64,000 bases of DNA from Aulostomus chinensis. Its lineage: Eukaryota; Chordata; Actinopteri; Syngnathiformes; Aulostomidae. The stretch spans positions 22,729,177-22,793,176 of the forward strand of contig JBBMOA010000020.1 in assembly GCA_037954235.1 (NCBI GenBank), written 5' to 3'. The notes beneath the pieces are model-generated. The model made no database searches, was not told the DNA's origin, and worked only from the letters and a program-made list of their open reading frames with translations. The translations under genes and the position numbers were made by a program. Of this stretch, positions 38,854 through 49,770 are shown piece by piece (within the stretch, counting starts at the first letter, position 1; each line of letters opens with the position of its first letter).

Positions 38854-38871
38854 GGGGGGGGGGGGGGGGGT
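38854..38871. repeat. poly(G) run
   Basis: About 17 consecutive G; an unstable homopolymer and G-quadruplex candidate. Similar runs are at 52868-52880 (G), 28621-28635 (C) and 46292-46303 (C). Confidence 0.9.
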
Positions 38872-39439
38872 TGGTGTAGTTTAACATGAGTATCTGAGAT
38901 TGAAACGACATTTACAGGTCCAAGGAGATGAAAAAGCATTAAACCCGTGTGACACCTGCGCTTTAGCTCCACCTACAGATCATTTATCATGATTGCAGCA
39001 CCGGTGCTTCAGTTGCAGGCGACGACTGCGCCGCTGCACCGTGCTCGGCGTTCACATGTGACTGGAAGGAATCCCAAAAGCAGTGTCGCACCCGCGCGGT
39101 GCTCCGGAGTCACCGCAGCTCACCCGATCTGATGTCATCAGCCCGTTCAGGGGTTGTCGCCCGCCGTAAACAAGCTGCGTTTTCAGTCAAGGGACAGACG
39201 CGCTTTGGGTCCAAAGTCTAAATGAACGAGTTATACGTGGAAGTAGACGTGGAAGTTCATAAACAAATGAAAAATAAATACATTTCAGTTGTGAACATTT
39301 TTATTTTTTCATAGTTGCATGTATTAATGCATTCTCTTTATGACTCATTAAATCCTATCTGCGTTTGTTGGTTCGTGCTCGTCCTATTTGTTCGCTGTTC
39401 TTCAGAGGGATGTTTCTTTTCTTCTTTTTGTCTTCCCAC

Positions 39440-39600
39440 TCATGCTAGTTGGGGCAGCTCGGCGTCGGGTTTGGGTTGCTGGAATTTTTACATTCACTGC
39501 AACTGTATATCGGCTGCAAATATCAGCGGTCAGCCTTCTTGACTTGCCGGTGTTCAGTATCGGCCTTGAAAGACCAACATCAGCGGATCCCTAGCAACGG
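39440..39600. mobile_element. possible hAT-like transposon remnant
   Basis: Contains TATATCGGCTGCAAATATCA, CAGTATCGGCCTTGAAAGAC and GCGGATCCCTAGCA. TATCGGCC motifs with an end like CCGATCCCTA are typical of hAT-type non-autonomous elements in fish as I remember them. No left end was identified. Confidence 0.4.
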
Positions 39601-41029
39601 ATGTTGAGTTGTCAGGACATTGAGGAGAAAAAGTAGAGGAGGAGTTGTGTTAGGAGCTCCTGGACGGACTACATACCCTTGACCTAAATTATAGAAGAAA
39701 AATCTTTAAAACTCGCAGACTCTCACTCGCAAACTAGGTCCGGTTATCTTCTCCTTCCCTCCTACATCCATCCATACTTCCCCCTTCTCTCTTTCCCTCC
39801 CGTTGTTCCTTTCTTCCACGCACAAAAGCACGTCCGGCCCTCCCTCTGTGTCTGTCCTCAGTCCATCCATCTTGCCTTGAGTGACCCAGTATCTCCGTCT
39901 GTCTCAGGACGTCACCGGTACCGGTCCGCTCCGCTCCTTGCCCTCGTTGGTTTTTCATCAGGATGCCCTGCAGCCACGTAGAGAACCCAAGAGGGGCCAC
40001 AGGAAATGAGGCCACGCCTGCTCTTCCCTTCTAATCATACGTAATTCATTTTAAAACGAATCCAATGAGTTCAGACTGGAAACGGGCAGCAAATGATGAG
40101 AAACCACTTGAGAACCGCCCATTTGCGGGCAGACTGACGCATCGTCCCGGGCAAATAAGGCACGTTTGACTCGTTTTAGTTCAGCAAACGACGGTCCTGG
40201 ACATGTTTCCTTCACTACCGTTGGCCGTCGCTGGCTGAACTCTGTTGTTTTCGCCTGTGTGTTCGAATGCAAGATGAAGCTTTTGGTCAGTTTTTTTCTT
40301 AAATTATTTTTTCCAATTGTTCTCTTTGAGAATTTGTCGATAATTCAACCGGCGGCAGAGGGTATTGTCGTTTCGTTCGTCTTCTACCATCTAAGCCTCT
40401 TTTGTTCACATGTTGTCACATAAATGACAAACCAGGGGCTGAACAGGACCAAGGCCCCCCCCCCCACTAACAGAGCAGCGAAGCACCAAGCCAGCCAACT
40501 CAGCCAACATCAGTTCTTCAGTTCCGCTTGTTTGGTACTGACGGGCCCCATCAGGCCGGAGTCTGGCACCCACACCAACCTTCAGTCTCTCTCTGTGTCT
40601 CCCTACATAAACCCATTGATTTCCTCTCACTGAGCACAAAAAAAAACAAAAACCTCCTAAATCGGATTGATTTGCGCAGTCGATCCAGCACAGACTCGGA
40701 TCCCACCAGAGAGCCAAGCTGGTGTCACTGGAGCCGGATGGACAGAAGAACATTAGTTCCTTAATTAGCTTTGAGTAAACTTCATATCTTAAAAAAAAAA
40801 AAAACAGATCCAACTTTTGGATCGTTTTGCGTTCTCCTTTTATCTCTTCTCATTTTGCTCCATAATGATTTGTAGCTAAAAGCCCCCAAAAAATAAAAAA
40901 AATAGTAGTTTTTTTTTTTTCCCCCTGATGAGCGACCAAGCCACATCCTTCGGGCTTACATCTCTAACACACGTGTGTGTGTACATGCATCGCTGCTATA
41001 CACACATGTTGCGTGCTCCTGCAGCTGCT

Positions 41030-41990
41030 AGTTGCTGTGCTCCGGCCGGCAAAGTCAGAGCAGCATTATTTTTCTTTCTGACTTTTCCAGACACGAGTTC
41101 CCCGGCTCTTATCTGCTCGAGCCACTATGTCCTATAGCTTTTCTATTAACATTCAGGCTGATAAAGCCCTTACATTTCACTCCGGTCTTTATAGGGTTTT
41201 ATGACTGTGTGCATCAGTGTGTGTTCAATTGTGTTGCAGTGTCTGGAACTGTGCTCCACCCTGAAATTAGCTGTTCTTACTTCTGTACATGCATCATGGT
41301 GACTGGTGTGGGGCCTACATGTATAATTTTTCGCTGCTAATTGGCTCTAGAAAGATTTAGAAATCCATACATTTAATGGGAAAGCCCTATGCTTGCAAAA
41401 TGCATTTGCTGAAGATGACGATGACATTATTTTTGAATTATTAATCATTTTCAAACAGATAAGGTTGGGCGCTGGGGAAGTTTGTGGGAATTTAATTGCT
41501 GCTAAAAGACATGTCTTCCTAATGATGCTGCAGTTAAAGCTAATTCTTTTGCTGCTGCTCTCTCGTAAAAGAAAATGTAAAAACTGTCAGTTTTAGACAG
41601 ATTTGCTCTTTCAGTTACAACTCAGCTCAGAGGCTCAAGCAATCAATCCTCAGCTCTTGGGGACTTGGAGTTTGATTAATTGGCCTGGATGGAGAATGGC
41701 TCTATTAGTGCAGCCTAGTGGGGTTCTCACCCTGGCTGACCCGCTTAAGTGCCACTCTGTCATGGAGCCTTTGTTGTAGATGTGACAGGAAAATGAACTT
41801 GTTAATCCAGCAGATGTGTGCAAATGTTCTGCTCAGTAAGGAATGATGGCAGTTTATTAACATTTTGGCGAGCTGGTTTGTGAGAGTGCAAATGTAGAAT
41901 ATTGTTCTCAGTGTCTGGCAGGGGTGCGCTTCTTAGCTTTATGATTACGGAGCAGGAAAGGAAGAGTTGAGAGTCATCAGCATACTGGCG
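41030..41990. promoter_or_regulatory. candidate conserved non-coding element / enhancer (about 0.9 kb)
   Basis: Longest microsatellite-free, low-CpG block in the window. It includes GCTTGCAAAATGCATTTGCT, TTTTTGAATTATTAATCATT, AACAGATAAGG (GATA-like), GGAATTTAATTGCTGCTAAA and GTTTGATTAATTGGCCTGG. Clustered homeodomain-like ATTA cores in AT-rich, unique sequence within a large intron are typical of developmental enhancers. I have no alignment, so function and conservation are inferred. Confidence 0.4.
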
Positions 41991-42984
41991 TCAGAGGGAG
42001 TCACACACTCATTCAGCGATGCCCACTGTTGTTGCCTGACGTTACGTTTGCAGATTCAGTGACAGCACATCTTCTAGCCTGTAAGACGGGACGGTGGGTG
42101 ATTTTGGGAGTCTTGTGCAGAGAGAGAAAGATGGCCACGCTAGAAACCTCCAATCAAAGGGTGGTTTGAGCAAAGGTGCTCTTCCTCAGACCGGAACAGT
42201 GGATCCAGCACCTCACTGAGGGTCTTATTTTACGTTTGTTTAAGCAATCGTTCGACGCCAGCAGCATAGCGTTCAGTCAAAGTTGAACCCTTTGCGACGC
42301 TCAGTTCTTTTGCAGCAGGGTGACCAGGTCAGATGGTTTTCTGTGTTTAGGAGGACACTGAATTTTGGTCCTCTGTCCCACATCTTTGGTTGGCCACCGT
42401 CTGTTTTAACTTTTCCTGGCCAGTGCCGGAAATTGCAAGTCATCACTGCATCACAAGCTATGCAGATTTAAGCAGCATATGATGGAAGCTGAAGGTGGAA
42501 GCTCTCTTCAGCTTAGTGGAGCTCAATCCTGTGACAGATGCAAACTCTGGCTTTGTATCTGGTCACCTACCTCAGCACGCTCCTGGCATTTGTGCCATGG
42601 TATAAAAACGTGGCGCTCGAACAACGAAAAACATACGCTGGCCTCAGGAAAAGCTCTTTGGCAGACTCGTTCCTGAAAGAATTTAGAAAATGTCATTATT
42701 GTTATTGAAATATGACAAATAAAAGAGGAGTGGAGCTGCTGGTTTAAATGAAAAACAAAAAAACGAGCTGTTGTACTTTAGTGTGTCCTCTATTTTTAGG
42801 TTTAAATGACGTGATTCTCTCCAGGGGTTTAGGTGACCTTTCTCTCTGCAGTAGTTATGCCTACTGTACATATGTAGCTGGACCGCAGATACACATTCAT
42901 GGTATTTGTGGTAGCACTCACTGCTAACTGTCCCAAGGCATTTTTAGAAACAAAGAAGTCTGACTCAGAGGGTATCCATACATT

Positions 42985-43027
<43 letters not shown>

Positions 43028-43059
43028 GAGAAATGAACACACTCCGCGGCAGCAACCCG

Positions 43060-43165
43060 AGGCAGCGGAGGGCAGCCATGATTTAAAGCCTCTAATTAAG
43101 TTGCTAACTGTGAATCTATGGCAATTCACATTTTCCCTTTGCCTGGAGGAGGAGAGGTACAATAG
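43060..43165. promoter_or_regulatory. candidate conserved non-coding element (short)
   Basis: Reads GCCATGATTTAAAGCCTCTA, then ATTAAGTTGCTAACTGTGAA, then TATGGCAATTCACATTTTCC. Unique AT-rich sequence between a CA tract and purine-rich intron; judged from texture only. Confidence 0.35.
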
Positions 43166-43851
43166 ATTTTAAGACCAGGAAGAAGAGATATGGAGCGAAG
43201 AAAGGCAGGAGGAAACGAGAGGTCGTGGCACGGATGAGGACGACAATGAAAGGGTTGACATGCGGAGCAGAAAATCTAACTGGGCCAAAATATACGCTTC
43301 ATCTCACCACAGAATACCAATGAATTAGAGGAGTGCTCTCTCACAGTGGCAGAGGAGCATGAGATGGTGCATCCTGGTGTGACGTGCTCATATATGGAGA
43401 TGGGATGCCAGTCCCCCCCCCCAGGTGACTGCCCAGCACCCCAGATTTAAAATCATTTTTGTTGGCACTGTAGGAAAGGCGAGGCTATGAAACGAGCGTT
43501 CAACAATTTGTGGCTCCACGGCTGGTCAGGACACGGCTGCGGTTGTGAGAAGCTGAAGAAGACTGGAGGTAGACCAGACACCAAGAGGACTGAATTAGAT
43601 CCTCTGATTCAAAACCCGTCACGATTCACAGGAGCATCAATCCATAATGATGTCTGTTTTCCTCAAGGTTAAAGCCTCTGATCCATGTTTGATCGTTGGA
43701 GCCTTTGAGACCATGTTACGTGGCTGCGGGGGGAAAAGGAGTGACTTGTGAAGAAAATGTGTGAGGTTTCTTGGTCTTGATAAGAAAAAGAAAAAGAAAA
43801 TCAATGCACTTTCAGTGACGCACATGTTTTCAATGGGCTGTGTAAAGAACA

Positions 43852-44100
43852 GTGCCGCGGTTAGAACTGCAGCCTCGCAGCTACAAGGTCTCGGCTCCTT
43901 TCTGCGTGGAGTTTAGATGTTGGCGCCGTGTTTGCGTTGGTGTCCTCCAGGTGGTTTTTCTACGCCGGTCAATGCCCCTGATCAAGAAGCTCTGGAGCTG
44001 AGCGCCTGGCATGACTCGCTGCTCTGGAGAGATGAGTTAAATGCAGAGGATGCGTTCGCTGTGCAGTAAAACTCTTCCTTTTCGTTGCAAGGCACTTACT
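43852..44100 (+). mobile_element. degenerate SINE/LINE-tail repeat
   Basis: Contains TTAGAACTGCAGCCTCGCAG, TTTCTGCGTGGAGTTTAGAT and TGTTTGCGTTGGTGTCCTCC, then AAATGCAGAGGATGCGTTCG and CTGTGCAGTAAA. These follow, in order, the motifs of a very common teleost tRNA-derived retroelement with several internal deletions. Diverged and non-coding. Confidence 0.6.
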
Positions 44101-44369
44101 CCTCCTGTGATTCTCCAAACCAGAGGTTTGATGCACCTCACAACTCATCTGGCTCTTATTTTTTATAACATTTATTTGAAAACCAGTTCTCTCTGGTTAG
44201 ATCTTCGCTAGCCCACATGTTCATTGTAAAGCAGTGTACTGCTGCTGTTGAACTTGCAGAATCGACATACCTTCGTATCTACTTGTCAAAGTAATTACGC
44301 TAATCAGTCAAAGTCTTGCTAAATGAACACTTCTTACCTAAAGAGCTGCATTATGTCGTTCAGAGCACA

Positions 44370-44480
44370 GGCGGCGTGGCTCAGGTGGTCGTATGAGTCA
44401 CATCAGTGTGTGAGCGTCTCTGTGAACAGAGCAACATTCTAAAGAGTTTTGAGAGCAATAAAGGTCGAAAAGCATTTAAT
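44370..44480 (+). mobile_element. tRNA-derived SINE remnant
   Basis: The head GGCGGCGTGGCTCAGGTGGT fits a Pol III A box; the tail has AACATTCTAAAGAGTTTTGA and AATAAAGGTCGAAAAGC, as in common fish SINE 3' ends. The B box and middle are deleted. It lies about 270 bp after another repeat remnant. Confidence 0.6.
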
Positions 44481-47400
44481 AAATTGAGTAGATTTAATGT
44501 TTCATATCAGTGCTGGATGTTACTCACTGATCTCTGGATGTATAATAGTATTTTACCTTCAGCGGTGAAAGAGTGGTGTAAGCCAAGCCTAATCTCTTAA
44601 AACTCCTCCGGTTCTAGGTCAGGGTAACATTTAATTAACGTTTCCATTCTCATTTGCATCGAGAATAATACAGCGTTTCCCACCGTGCGGCATTACATCA
44701 CGACAGTTTAGCACAAAGCACGGATCAAAGGTAAAATATTTTATCAAAGTGCAGCTGCTGGTGAACTCAGACTTTTAATTCACCCGCTGTTTAATGTTCA
44801 TCCTAGCACCTCAAACTCTTGTGAAAATGAAGCTAACTGCAGAACAGTAAGTGGGTACGTCAGAGTCGACGCAGCCTGCATAGGAAATGCAGCAACCCTC
44901 CATCGGTGTCCACCGTACTGAGTCAAGATCAAGCCAATTAAGTGCTGTAGGGATGCACATTGAGACGCCGAGCACGTCCTCCGGATTTCATTGTACTCGT
45001 GGCAGAATATGGAGGTCATGCTTTATTGTCATTCTATAAGTCGGGGCTTGTAATAAGACTCATGGTATTTCATATGAGAAAAGGGATGAAGAGCGCGCGA
45101 GCCTGTAACAGAACTGAGGAAACTAGGCCACCGGCACATCAGCAGTCAACAGCCGACCTCCATCTGATACACTCATACGGACGTATCGGGCCGCGCGCCA
45201 GTGAGTAAGTGCCCATTTTCATTCGTAGTATAGAGAGTGACTAAGCAAACACGAGTGTCTCTCAGCGGAGCCGCTGTTGAGAGCGGGTTCACGGTGTCGT
45301 CCACAATGAGGCGAAGCTGTGTTTTTACTGAGGTTACCAGCATTAATGCACCACTTCAGTCAGAGCTTCTCTGGTGGCTACCGCAGGCGGCCGCAGCGAG
45401 GGGTCTAGATTAAATGCACCTCCTCTTTGTTCCCTCACCAGGCTTTCGGCTGTCATTTTCTTCAGTGTTGGTTGTTCTCATAGGTTCTGCCTTGAACAAA
45501 CCAGACAACAGGAAGGAGCGCCAGTTCTGAGCTGCTATGCTGCGTGTTTTTATTTTTGTGAGATGATGTTTGATGTCCGACACGCTGCCAATAGATTCAC
45601 CTCCTGGCTCTCGATCTCCCCTCAGTTTCACTGAGTGTCAACTCATTATTTTCACTCGGCTCACAATTTTACCATAAAGGCTTTAAAACCCCTCCGCGCA
45701 CCGACTGCTGAGCCTGGCGTGAGAATAATCGACTCATCACAAGGACGTGAACAGGTTTTGCCGACCTCAATAACAGCAGTTGTGTTGACACGCGTGTTTG
45801 TTCATTTAAGTGATGTCAGCGGACGGTCAGCGGCCTCAAACTTAACCATCCCGTCCAGTTTTCCACGCTGGCTGGTGCCGATATGCAACAGTTAGCTGTT
45901 AGGGATGCTTCTGCAAGAGTGAGTTTAACTCTCTCTGTAGTCGAAGTTGTGCCGCTGTTCCACATGGTTGACTGGGAATGTTGCATCTCTCAAACGCTTC
46001 CGGCGTTAAAGACGACAGCGTGACTGTCATTGATGTCTTAATTAACTCCATTATAGCGACTTACGTGAGCTTCAGTCACAGTAAACACGGATGTAAACAT
46101 GTTGGTGCATCAAACGCGCCGCTGAAGGTCATCTGGTCTGTGGCCATCGTAGAATCACTTGATTACAGTCCACTTGGTCTACCTGGGTGATTCAGGATGT
46201 TGTGGGCGGGCTGAGTGTGGGGAGCACCGGCTCCTGCTGTGTTTGGAAATGATAAAGGCTGAATTCGATAACCCACGAATGCATCGAATGTGCCCCCCCC
46301 CCCCAAACAGTTTTACTTAATTTTCACTTCTTTTATGTAGTTTCAAGACTTCAGTGGCTGTGTTCAAGCAAGCAGACTGCCTTTGACAGATGCGTGTTTG
46401 TTTGTTTTTCCAAAAACTTCATTACATTTTAATTTGGTTCCTGCCAGCATCTAAAACAGTGTTAAATTTTTCTTTCTGAACCTTGCAGACACTCTGGCCA
46501 GATGATTCCATCCAGACCTCATCTGTCTTTCTTCAGACTTTGTATCTGCTCTTCTTCTGCAGCGACTTCTTTGCTGTCTTTGGTGTTGTTCTGCTGTACA
46601 GTGATGTCGTCGCAGGGATTCTGAGAGACTGGGTGTTTGTGCCTCCCCACCCTGCCAATGAAAGGGATTCATTATTCATCAAAGGTGTCATAAAAAGATG
46701 GAAGATGATGGATAGACGGATGAGGTTGACAAAAGGGGGGAGGTGGAGGAGAGAAGGAGTTGCGTCAAGTTCTTCTGACAGTAGCTGGCGCGCTACAGAA
46801 CCGTTGAGCGTCTTTAAAACTGCAACAAAGAACATGAAGACAGAAGTCCAACAGCTGTTCCACTGATATTACTGTGGAAAAAAGCCCCAAAAATGTGAAG
46901 TAATACGGCAAAGAAGTTCATTTTACCAGATAGCAGCTTAACTACATGTCCGTTTGGTCACGTTTAGGCCTTGTTTGCAACAAATTGGGAAAAAGTAAAC
47001 AAATTATGCATGTAGAATTAAAAATTGATCCGACAAAGTACTGCCGGATAAGTGGTGTCCAGGGCAACAATGATTAAGACGAGTTCCAGCAGCAAAAAAA
47101 CACTTCATTGTGGTACTCGTACTCAAGCAGAGGGCAGAACAAAGGCGTTCATGTGGTTGATGATATTTTGGCCGTAATTCAACAGAGTGACACCCGAAAT
47201 GGTCACAATGTTAAATAATTGATGCGGCACAACATGCATTTCTAAAATAAACATGAAATGTCACTTTTGCTAAAAGGAAACCTAAGAAAACTATGATCAT
47301 TTCTCCCACCTCACAAAGCAGAGCGTTTACTAAACCAGCCTGATGCGTGTCCGCTCCGTTAGCAACCAGCAGTGTGGTGTAGCTGTGGTTTAATCAAACA

Positions 47401-49176
47401 CAGGACGACCTTGCGTGATGGCGCCGGGCAGAAACTGCAGATTCATCAACACGGCTGCAGGGATTAATGAGCTGAAGGAGAAGCCGTTTGTACAGTCAAA
47501 AGAGGAACAGTAGGAATCAACTGGGGCTGAAACTGACACCAGATCAGGTCTCAAGTCGATCGTCACCGTCCACGTCGGGAACATTACTGTTTCTCTGTTA
47601 GTGAGACGAAAGCTAAAAAAATAACGGTTGGTCTTTACGATCGTGGTGTAGCGTCAAATTTCCTCACTCGTTTGAGACAGCGGAGGTCAGGCCCTGCTCT
47701 TCGTGGCTGTAAGCACCCTCTGGCAAACAGGACACCGAGAGCCAAAGCAAGAACAAACCCTGCAAGAGTTTTTATAGGACAGATACTCTGAAGCAGAACC
47801 TGCGTTCTCAAATGCAGAGTTGTACACTTTGTGAAGTTCATAGACCTCAGAAGCAAGGAGTTGTAAACAGCAGTTGGGCTTTGCCTCCTGTCTGTGAGAC
47901 TAAATTGAGGACTAAAAAGTCCCACAGTGTTTAAGAAGATTTCATGGATCAGATTAAATGTTTCTGTGCCAAAAACGTCTCAACCCACGACTTTAAAACT
48001 GAGGTACACAATCAACCATGTGAAAGGCGACTGCTTTGCTGATGCGCCCTCTCTAATCGAATTAGGTTTGATTAAATATCCTAATACTTTAAATTCTAAG
48101 TTTTTATTCTACTTGGGTTTATTTGCTTGAAGTCTTTTATTTTTAATTGCCAAAGTATCAGCAGGTTACGGGAACGGGCAGGGCTCTGAGTGTCCCAGCT
48201 CTTGACCAGTTTGCCAACAAACCTCCGACCTGTTTGTCTTCCCTGTGCGCCAAAGTTCTACAAGATAGTGCTTGTGTGGGCGTGGAACCCAAACCCAGTG
48301 TCAGCGCGCCATATCCACCATGTGACTATACCTTCATTAAACCTTTCTGCATGGAATTACAGACTCCCATGTTCACACAGCTTCCAATTTAATTACTGGG
48401 CCCCCATGTCGGGATTTAACAGGTTTTCCTTCCCAAATGATCCCAGCTCGCTGCCCGATGCTGCGGTGGTCCTTCTTGTGTTCGATTTAAACCTTGTTGT
48501 AATGAGGAAACAAATTATGGCCTGTGCAGCGCGATAAGTTGAAGAGGAGATAATTAGCATGTTCATCCGTCATTTTGAAGTGTCACATTCCCTCTTGTCT
48601 GGCTCTTCCTTCATCTCAACCCCGAATCTGTCTTTGTTTTGCTTAAAAGTGGACAGAAAACCTATCCTGACGGGTCTATCTCAGTCAAGCAGGTGATTGG
48701 AGCTGTTGCCCGGGATACAGTTTGAATGAAACAAACCCACAACAGATGCAGAAAGAAGAGAGTTTAGCTTTGCTTCGATCGATTACAAAGAAAATTAGCC
48801 TGAGGCGATTCAGAGAAGGAGGTTATAAATGTCACAAAATGTAAAAGGACATCAAAGGAAAATTAGAATAAAAGTTCTGAAGAAACATTTTGCATTTCTT
48901 CAGAGTATGTCTGTTTAGCTTTAAAACAAGCAGGTTGTGTTCTGCTAAAAGGTTTTTCTAAAATGACTCGTTCTGTGTGTTAATGCTGAGGACTAGTGGG
49001 TATAGGAAGGTACAAAAATACAGTAGGACAAGCTTAAACAATCTGTTGCATGAAAAAGTGTTCAGATAAATCCACATGAACATTGTGGCTCACGCACTAG
49101 TTGCTGTTCAGTATGGTTTTGTTATTGTTGAATTGATAGAATCTGTTGTATCCTTTCTATTTTGTCTTTTTTCCAG

Positions 49177-49300
49177 TGGAATAGGGCGAAACTGGCCGTG
49201 GGCATCAGGCGGCAGCAGCATCCTGGCAGAGTACGGCACTCTGCATCTGGAGTTCATGCACCTCAGCAAGCTCTCCGGAAATCCTGAGTTTGCCCTGAAG
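49177..49300 (+). CDS. man1a1: man1a1 exon C: SGIGRNW substrate-groove segment
   Basis: The 124-nt exon gives one base completing Ser and then 41 residues, including GIGRNWPWASGGSSILAEYG and TLHLEFMHLSKLSGNPEFAL. The acceptor is TTTTTTCCAG|T and the donor AAG|GTAACA. The NWPWASGGSS signature separates MAN1A1 from MAN1A2 (NWGWASAGSS), which supports the paralog call. The AEYGTLHLEF helix belongs to the barrel core. Exon D follows after only 376 nt. Confidence 0.96.
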
Positions 49301-49676
49301 GTAACAGGAACTCAGACTCTTGGAGTTTTTTTCAAACGAGCAATCGGTTTACCCAGTTTCTCAAAACTAGATTCGATTAGCGGTGTGGCTCAGGGGTAGA
49401 GTGGTCGTCTATTAACCGAAGGGTCGCTGGTTCGATCCTCACTTCCCATGCCCAAGTGTCCTTAAGCAAGATTCTGAACGCCTAATTGCTCCTGATGGCA
49501 CTGCGGCGGACTGGCAACCCGTCCAGGGTGAACCCCGCCTCTTGTCCAATGTCATCTGGGATAGGCTCCACCCCCCTGACCCTTAATGGATAAGTGGTAT
49601 AGAAAACGGATGGATTGACAATAATTGTGGTAACGGCACTACTTAAAGTGTGTTGCATTTGTGTTTCTTCTTGTAG
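49301..49676 (+). other. 376-nt intron between exons C and D
   Basis: Phase-0 intron with donor GTAACA and acceptor CTTCTTGTAG. About 240 of its 376 nt are a SINE in the sense orientation, leaving roughly 75 nt on the left and 60 nt on the right. Confidence 0.95.
49379..49616 (+). mobile_element. tRNA-derived SINE with L2-like tail, nearly full length
   Basis: The head GCGGTGTGGCTCAGGGGTAG is a Pol III A box region and GCTGGTTCGATCCTCACTTC contains the B box (GGTTCGATCC). A middle with CCCAAGTGTCCTTAAGCAAG follows. The tail has GACTGGCAACCCGTCCAGGG, GTGAACCCCGCCTC, TGGGATAGGCTCCACCCC and GGATAAGTGGTATAGAAAAC, ending in GGATGGATT. A second copy of the tail is at 55538-55655. The head-plus-tail order is that of teleost SINEs moved by L2-clade LINEs; the family name is from memory. 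It is not a functional tRNA gene: the 3' half of the cloverleaf and CCA-proximal stem are absent. Confidence 0.85.
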
Positions 49677-49770
49677 GTAATGAACATTCGTAAAGTCCTG
49701 AATCGCCTGGATAAACCCCAGGGGCTCTACCCGAACTATCTGAACCCAAACAGTGGACAATGGGGTCAAC
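49677..49770 (+). CDS. man1a1: man1a1 exon D: KPQGLYPNYLNP segment
   Basis: The 94-nt exon encodes 31 residues (VMNIRKVLNRLDKPQGLYPN, then YLNPNSGQWGQ) and leaves C to join AT of exon E as His. The acceptor is TTCTTGTAG|GTAATG and the donor CAAC|GTAAGT is strong. The GLYPNYLNP loop is conserved in Golgi class I mannosidases. Cryptic use of a GTAATG-like donor right at the exon start is unlikely because the frame and family alignment fit the start chosen. Confidence 0.96.

Larger units (their letters stand above)
36681..49176 (+). other. 12.5 kb intron between exons B and C
   Basis: Phase-2 intron with acceptor TTTTTTCCAG. It has no supportable nested gene. Contents: CA/CT tracts right after exon B, a GT/CA inverted microsatellite pair at 38362-38552, a transposon-like repeat at 38046-38360, a hAT-like remnant near 39440-39600, candidate enhancers near 41030-41990 and 43060-43165, and SINE remnants at 43852-44100 and 44370-44480. 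From about 44480 to 49170 nothing beyond low-complexity runs was recognised. Confidence 0.85.

Noticed and set aside
44948..44975. TAGGGATGCAC, like the start of a hAT transposon end
   Set aside because: Only 11 bases match and no partner end was found.
46483..46866. 127-codon + strand frame with a hydrophobic N-terminal part
   Set aside because: No family match and frames of this length are expected in 64 kb; it lies in the exon B-C intron.
49379..49460. Possible functional tRNA gene (A and B boxes)
   Set aside because: The stems do not close into a cloverleaf and the sequence runs into a SINE middle and tail; a SINE explains it better.
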